Assembly (NCBI GenBank): GCA_035649895.1
Contig: DASRIS010000084.1
Location: 1-46,235, forward strand
Origin: DASSUC01 sp035649895
GTDB taxonomy: Bacteria > Actinomycetota > Actinomycetes > Mycobacteriales > Micromonosporaceae
Length of the DNA stretch: 46,235 bases
Direction of reading: 5' to 3'
Shown: one piece after another, positions 42,701 to 46,235 of the stretch
Layout: the number at the start of each line of letters is the position of its first letter
Position numbering within the stretch: the stretch's first letter is position 1
The notes under the pieces: generated by a model
Database searches by the model: none
What the model was told of the DNA's origin: nothing
What the model saw: only the letters and a program-made list of their open reading frames with translations
Translations under genes and position numbers: made by a program

Positions 42701-43496
42701 CCCGTCCATCGTCGCGGACGGGCAGTGGACCGAGGCGCTGGGGCAGCTGGTGCAGCTGCACCGCAGCACGCTCGGCATCGCCCCGGTCGTTCCCCAGATC
42801 AACCGGGCCCTGTGGGACGCGGTCGTGGGCGGTGTGCACCTCAACGCCGCCGGTGTGGTCACCGCGAGCGCCGGCGACCCGTTCGCCGTCTACCGCACGC
42901 CGTGGACCTCGCCGGCCGCGCTGACCGCCGTACCCACCGAGATCGACCTGCTGGAGTCGGTTGTCGCACCGTCGACGCTGCTCGGCGTGCAGCAGCTGTT
43001 CAACGAGCCGTCCACAGTGGATGTGCTCATCCATCACCGGGACACCCGGCCGCTGAACGCCGGTGACGCGTTCGCGCTGCTGCTGTGGCGCCACGCGGCA
43101 AGCCAGGTCGGGGCGCTCGCGCCCGGGACCATCGCCGGGATCCCTGCCTACGTGGCGTCGGTGCTGGCCGCGGAGGCGGTCACGACCGCCACCGCGGGTC
43201 CGCTGCCTGCCGTACCGCCGGGTTGGACCCTCGCTCCGAACCCGCTCGGGAGGGCGCTGCACAAGCTCGACGTCAAGCTGGACGCGCGGATGCCGCGCGG
43301 CGTCTCCATCGACGTTGACCTCTCCTCGCCCGGCGTGCCCAACCTGCGGAGGGTGCTCTTCCTGGCGATCGTCGGGTCCAGGGTGGACCCCTGCCCCGCC
43401 CTCGCCGGCCCGGCCCCAACAACGATGGAGGACCTGGTACGCCGGTGGCCGTACGCGGCCATGCGCCTGGTCCGGGTGTCCGCCCGCCCGCCGTGA
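39723..43496 (+). CDS. BNR/sortilin-like beta-propeller protein (1,257 aa)
   Basis: The GTG at 39723 (MSETPEARAARRAG) follows AGGAAGG and overlaps the upstream gene by 17 bp. Asp-box motifs of BNR propellers are visible: YTEDAGATWAPIGG (about residue 115), YSDDLGATFRWVAN (about 322) and VTDDLGS with TWRVLPYP (about 650). They are separated by VxLGxxxG-type strands, as in VPS10/sortilin and exo-sialidase-like folds. The last 350 residues form a separate domain (SPDIVVRPRS, LWTFQTAFRWLFP). No sialidase catalytic set is obvious, so I infer a binding propeller. There is no signal peptide, unusual for such propellers. It is the last gene of the operon. Confidence 0.85.
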   Translation: MSETPEARAARRAGRTGQAFGRAQFVAARAGEYDRTLLDSALSAFMSAVPALAAILASGFPVNNTLRWVPVGPSAVRNRTGEHYRRSTGRVKDLAVSPDGRRAYAASATGGVWYTEDAGATWAPIGGWANRTARVGGPNNAQSCGSILVHFGADAAGDFVMVGTGMGDLVWNRTPNRPALGGLGVLAASNPAATAGAGGDPWEAESGLGVMEGLGIFRLSRDPSAVAGRVSGAGADRVAAATNRGLFLGVRRPAAAGGGEFVWTEQRALEGFLGLAAGARPIVTDVLWLRRGAAADGRIVVAVCNALDTLTTPAAPGAGVAYSDDLGATFRWVANLDMTTMAPPAVGRISLALAEAARVYVTGDLASGAPGHTPALWRVSDMAAAAPTATAVPGVPADLWSAGGNQRDWDQCIAIDVVPGAPPVDRVYLGGSFHDRLVDAPGAVWCLDVSPAPALVPSPGVSRAGLPPGGEGANPAGLVGDNIHPDIQRIQLVGPAGSRQVWVACDGGIYVSAQGGRVNTFQPRSNGLGAVEVNFVATHPTSSHYLAIGTQDNGRHMRIGDVVWEETVHGDGGGVAFHPNHSQFVLSQATRGSWTCTPSTRFTHPLSRSLGFLAPQRENDLASFYTGAAAVRRSPVVGRLSLGTNRVWVTDDLGSATPNTWRVLPYPSGPASDPRPGGTDPVAQQNVGLPGGAPLPAAAGGVGPLGVVLTQKWAKPTELLVLFERGLVRWTQNPVSSQWTARVLVAPAGVVLAPAVTGAPDPAVTILSDIGPVPDTSDFYLTTTGDTAVPPGDTCFFFDDASSTFRPTDLRNRLPPVVPLAHGPLDPAYAVVVDPFDKSIVYVGTVTGVWQGRRTAGVARHGWTALVNGLPQAAVQDLSVFHEPASGTRLLRAAVQARGVWELDIGSGTEPQRTYVKVHARDDRRRLPTPMANPRNRPSATPEPVFASPDIVVRPRSNPAAFPTWQLGADTIRAGNVPPYQLWTFQTAFRWLFPSIVADGQWTEALGQLVQLHRSTLGIAPVVPQINRALWDAVVGGVHLNAAGVVTASAGDPFAVYRTPWTSPAALTAVPTEIDLLESVVAPSTLLGVQQLFNEPSTVDVLIHHRDTRPLNAGDAFALLLWRHAASQVGALAPGTIAGIPAYVASVLAAEAVTTATAGPLPAVPPGWTLAPNPLGRALHKLDVKLDARMPRGVSIDVDLSSPGVPNLRRVLFLAIVGSRVDPCPALAGPAPTTMEDLVRRWPYAAMRLVRVSARPP

Positions 43497-43512
43497 CGTC
43501 CTCAGATCCCGG

Positions 43513-43929
43513 TCAGTCCCATGTCTCCGTGATGTCCAGGATCCCCAAGCCGGCGGGCGCGGCCGGCGAGACGACCTTGGGCACGCAGGTGACCAGGTAG
43601 CAGCGGTACAGGACGGCGGTCGCAACCGCGTGCGCGACGTCGAGCGTCACCCCAAACCTTGCCGCGAGGCGCGCGACCCGCCGGCTGGCTGGAGCATCAA
43701 GGACAGCGACCTGGATGTCCCGACCCCGATCCGCCGTCAGCAGCAGGTCGAGCATGCCGGCCGCGTGGGAGCCAGCCAGGTCGAGCCCAGCCTGGCTGAG
43801 GCAGAGCGCCGGGATCCACACCTGCTGCTCGGGATCCTCCTGGGCAAGGGTGATCATGGCACCAGGCTCAACGCTCGTGCTGGACGCGTAAGCCAGCAAC
43901 GCCGACGTGTCCAGGACCAGTCCGTTCAT
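43513..43929 (-). CDS. PIN-domain protein (toxin-like, VapC-type)
   Basis: A 138-aa PIN-fold protein. LVLDTSALLAYAS carries the first catalytic Asp, and VTLDVAHAVATAVLY carries the C-terminal acidic residue before the A-H-A helix. The middle Glu expected in the IPALCL-x-E-A segment is replaced (IPALCLSQAGLD), so the active site is incomplete or uses another acid. The start ATG overlaps the antitoxin stop by ATGA (43926-43929), the standard coupling in toxin-antitoxin operons. If active it would be an RNase; the substitution makes regulatory or decayed function possible. Confidence 0.85.
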   Translation of the reverse strand: MNGLVLDTSALLAYASSTSVEPGAMITLAQEDPEQQVWIPALCLSQAGLDLAGSHAAGMLDLLLTADRGRDIQVAVLDAPASRRVARLAARFGVTLDVAHAVATAVLYRCYLVTCVPKVVSPAAPAGLGILDITETWD

Positions 43930-44204
43930 GCGGCGGTGGCGTCGTTGTCGAACTGCTCCAACCAGGCGAGGTTGCGGGCATGCTGCTCGTCGTCGATCGA
44001 CGGCAGTGATGCCAGCCTTGCCCGGGTTCGCTCAATGTCCTCGTCGGTGACGAGGTAGCCGAGCTTGGCCCACTGTGCGCGCAGGCTGTCGGTGCGCATC
44101 CGGCGACGCAGCACGTCGGCGATGAAGCCAGATGTGTTGCTACCGGAACGCTCAGCGTACTCCGCCACGTCGTCCGGCAGGCTAATCGTGATCCGGCGAG
44201 TCAT
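43926..44204 (-). CDS. ribbon-helix-helix antitoxin
   Basis: A 92-aa protein beginning MTRRITISLPDDVAEYAER, the classic MetJ/Arc/CopG beta-strand followed by helix, then SNTSGFIADVLRRRM. The acidic C-terminus (SIDDEQHARNLAWLEQFDND) probably wraps the PIN partner. It is the first gene of the pair and should autorepress it. AAGG lies 6 nt before the ATG. Confidence 0.88.
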   Translation of the reverse strand: MTRRITISLPDDVAEYAERSGSNTSGFIADVLRRRMRTDSLRAQWAKLGYLVTDEDIERTRARLASLPSIDDEQHARNLAWLEQFDNDATAA

Positions 44205-44232
44205 ACTTTGACCTTATCAGACTCATACTGAC
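44201..44232 (-). promoter_or_regulatory. direct repeats at the antitoxin start (possible RHH operator)
   Basis: On the minus strand GTCAGTATGA (44223-44232) and GTCAAAGTATGA (44201-44212) are imperfect direct repeats 22 bp apart, flanking an AT-rich GATAAG stretch. Paired short sites near the start codon are usual for ribbon-helix-helix autorepression. Confidence 0.35.
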
Positions 44233-44306
44233 GCGCGCCTGTCCCGAGTAATGCCGGAGCGGTCTCGGACCAGCAAGGCTCGACCCGTCGGCCGGTCGGA
44301 CGAGCC

Positions 44307-44714
44307 TCAGACCTGGCCCCACAGTTCGGGCGGCGGGACATGTCCGGCGGTCTCGTGCCAGTAGTCGCGAGCCTCGGTGATGAGACCATCCGCGTCGAAC
44401 CGGACGAACGCGCTGCCGGCCAGCGTCACCGGGGCGCCGTCGCGGTCGTGCACGGTGGCCCAGTACTCCACACACGCGCGGTCGCCGTCGACCGCCGGCG
44501 CGCCGAAGCGCACGTCGACGACGGCCGACTCGTCCGCGAACGCACCACCCACGTACTCGCGCACCCCAGCCCGGCCGTGGTGGGGTGTCCGGAACGGGGC
44601 GGAGCGGTGCACGCACCCCTCGGCGTACAGGGCGACGACCGGCTCCACGTCATGCGACCTCCAGGCGGACACCCAGGTCTCGGCCCACCGGGCGGCAGCG
44701 CTGCGCGCATCCAT
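44307..44714 (-). CDS. SnoaL-like / NTF2-fold protein
   Basis: A 135-aa protein with the cone-shaped NTF2/SnoaL fold pattern. WAETWVSAWRSHDVEPVVALYAEG is the N-terminal helix pair, RAGVREYVGGAF follows, then strands with ACVEYWATVH and GSAFVRFDADGLITEARDYW. Family members are polyketide cyclases, dehydratases or epoxide hydrolases and many small binding proteins; nothing here picks one. It is monocistronic. The ATG at 44714 is the only good start. Confidence 0.88.
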   Translation of the reverse strand: MDARSAAARWAETWVSAWRSHDVEPVVALYAEGCVHRSAPFRTPHHGRAGVREYVGGAFADESAVVDVRFGAPAVDGDRACVEYWATVHDRDGAPVTLAGSAFVRFDADGLITEARDYWHETAGHVPPPELWGQV

Positions 44715-44914
44715 GGACCGAGTATCTCGCGGCTTGCCGGGGTCACCGGCTCATGCGTCCTGTGTCGCCTCGATCGCGTCGAGGTCGCGTACGGCACCGA
44801 GGGGGGCTGATCGACCGACGGCTCTACGGTCCCGAGGAGGGCCTTGCGACGGCGTGCGGCTACCTGGACAGTGTTACCCCTGTGCCGCCGACAGCCCTAC
44901 TGGAGGTATTCGGT

Positions 44915-46235
44915 ATGACGGAGCGCTCCGCGCCGACCGGGGCGGTGGCCGCCCTGACCGGACTGGGCTGTGCTGAGCTGGTGGCCGCATGCTTGGACCT
45001 CCCGTCGCTGGCCGACGGCATCGCGCGGGCGGTCGTGGACACATCGTCGCAGCCGGTCGTCGACCTGACCGTGCGGCTGCTCGGCCAGCGTGACAAGCCG
45101 GCGACCAGGTTGGCGGTGATCGCTGGTGTGGCGGCCGCGGGCGCTATGGCGGGCCGGGGACCGCAGCGCCGCATGGCGGCTGCGGCCGCGGGCGCCGGCG
45201 TGCTGGCAGCCGCCCTGACCGCGCGCCGCGACCGGCGCCAGCCCGCGGCCACCATGGGGGTCGCCGCACTCGGCGCCGGTGCTGCGGTGCTGGCTCTGCA
45301 TGCCCTGCGCCGGGGACGGGCGGGGACCGGTCGCCCGGCGCTGACCGGTCCCGCCACGACAGGAACCGGTCCCGCCACGACGGGGACGGGTCGCGTCACC
45401 GGGCTCGCGGTCGCGAGCCTGACCGCGCTGGCCGCGGCGCGGATCATCCGGGTACGCCGCCGGGCCAGGCGCGACGCACTGGTCGCCGAGCGGCAGCCGT
45501 CCGGTACCAAAGCACTGGCGTCGGCGTCCATAGCAGCGGCGGCGCCGACCTTCCGGACCGCACCCGCACCAGCTCTCACGGCCAGTGACGGCGCCGAGCA
45601 CTGGGGCGCGGCCACGGCGCTGTTCACACCGCTGGAGGACCTCTACGTCGCCGATGTCTGCCTCGACCCGCCGCCGCTGGACGCCCGGCAGTGGCGGCTG
45701 GAGGTGACCGGGCTCGTCGAGCGCCCGCGCAGCTTTGACCTGGCAGAGCTGGCCGCCCTCGGCGCAGTGGACTTCGACGCGCTGCTCATCTGCGTCCACA
45801 ACCCGGTCGGCGGTGACCGCCTGGGCAACCTGCGCTGGACCGGCGTGCCGCTGGACCGCCTGCTGCGTGCGGTCCAGCCGTCGCCGTCCGCCTGTACGCT
45901 GGTGACCCGGGCCGTCGACGGCTTCGACATCTCGCTGCCGCTGGCGCTCCTTGACGAGCTCGACGGCTACGTCGTCACCGGCGCCGCGGGGCGCCCGCTC
46001 ACCGCCCTTCACGGCTACCCCGCCCGCATCATGGTGCCCGGGATCTTCGGCCAGTACACCGGGGTCAAATGGGTGACCGAGCTGCGCCTGACCGACCGGC
46101 CACCCGTTGACTACTGGCACCGTCGCGGTTGGCCGGTGGACCCGCTGCGGGTGACCCCGATGAGCCGCATCGACCCGCCTCCGCCGTCGATGGATGGAGC
46201 AGTGACCGTGACCGGCGTCGCGTGGGCGCCGCCCC
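44915..46235 (+). CDS. membrane-anchored molybdopterin-dependent oxidoreductase (sulfite-oxidase type), 5' part
   Basis: The frame is open from ATG 44915 (GGAGG 8 nt upstream) to the window end, so the gene is incomplete; 440 codons are seen. Residues about 62-180 contain four short Ala/Gly-rich hydrophobic segments that could span the membrane. A TGPATTG repeat (about 144-157) lies between the third and fourth. The oxidoreductase molybdopterin-binding domain starts near residue 240 (LYVADVCLDPPPLDARQWRL). The likely Mo-ligating Cys293 is in LLICVHNPVGGDRLGNLRW, and HGYPARIMVPGIFGQYTGVK is the conserved cofactor-domain end. The C-terminal Mo-co dimerisation domain begins at the window edge. 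The substrate is unknown. Confidence 0.9.
   Translation, partial: MTERSAPTGAVAALTGLGCAELVAACLDLPSLADGIARAVVDTSSQPVVDLTVRLLGQRDKPATRLAVIAGVAAAGAMAGRGPQRRMAAAAAGAGVLAAALTARRDRRQPAATMGVAALGAGAAVLALHALRRGRAGTGRPALTGPATTGTGPATTGTGRVTGLAVASLTALAAARIIRVRRRARRDALVAERQPSGTKALASASIAAAAPTFRTAPAPALTASDGAEHWGAATALFTPLEDLYVADVCLDPPPLDARQWRLEVTGLVERPRSFDLAELAALGAVDFDALLICVHNPVGGDRLGNLRWTGVPLDRLLRAVQPSPSACTLVTRAVDGFDISLPLALLDELDGYVVTGAAGRPLTALHGYPARIMVPGIFGQYTGVKWVTELRLTDRPPVDYWHRRGWPVDPLRVTPMSRIDPPPPSMDGAVTVTGVAWAPP

Noticed and set aside
22550..43496. Contractile injection system or phage tail cluster
   Set aside because: I see no sheath, tube, baseplate, spike or AAA+ ATPase signatures in any of the seven proteins.

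Overview
The window is very GC-rich DNA with strong G/C third-position bias, many GTG starts and GTGA/ATGA gene overlaps. It carries an actinobacterial RNase P RNA. It also has the three-gene order RNase H/acid phosphatase, zinc-ribbon coiled-coil protein, Nif3-like protein, which matches Rv2228c-Rv2229c-Rv2230c of Mycobacterium. AfsR-style NB-ARC/TPR proteins, an XRE regulator next to a Prim-Pol-like protein, and Uma2 proteins point to a filamentous actinomycete. I infer Micromonosporaceae, but this cannot be proven from the sequence alone.

Layout. 1-3.8 kb: the 3' end of a CHAT-protease gene, then a STAND (NB-ARC)/TPR protein, closed by a strong hairpin. 4.0-6.1 kb (minus): an ECF sigma factor coupled to a single-pass membrane protein, and a Uma2 nuclease-like gene. 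6.26-6.68 kb (minus): rnpB. 6.8-7.6 kb: a TauE/SafE permease. 7.6-8.4 kb: no intact gene, only coding-like debris. 8.4-11.9 kb (minus): an ImmA/IrrE-type metallopeptidase without its usual DNA-binding domain, then the conserved housekeeping trio. In the trio the RNase H and phosphatase domains lie in different frames, joined across two canonical -1 slippery heptamers. 12.0-14.7 kb: a flavoprotein and an XRE/TPR regulator, divergent from a Prim-Pol-like gene, with a palindromic operator between them. 14.7-17.0 kb: a GNAT acetyltransferase, a broken trypsin-like gene, a strong terminator and a secreted metallophosphoesterase. 17.1-20.7 kb (minus): a 1,197-aa SEFIR-CHAT-STAND-TPR protein that looks like a bacterial NLR/caspase-like sensor-effector. 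20.8-21.7 kb: two gene fragments abutting head to head. 21.8-22.3 kb: a DHFR-like reductase.

The most unusual part is 22.55-43.5 kb. Seven plus-strand genes are packed with overlaps or tiny gaps into one apparent 21-kb operon. They encode a 41-aa membrane peptide, a 219-aa protein, a 3,234-aa DUF6603-type giant, a 638-aa protein, a 322-aa protein, a 1,272-aa protein and a 1,257-aa beta-propeller (BNR/sortilin-like) protein. None of the large products starts with a recognisable Sec or Tat signal. A palindrome overlaps the likely promoter. I know no function for this set, and it is my candidate for an undescribed multi-protein system.

43.5-46.2 kb: a PIN/ribbon-helix-helix toxin-antitoxin pair, a SnoaL-like protein, and the 5' part of a membrane-anchored sulfite-oxidase-type molybdopterin oxidoreductase that runs off the window.
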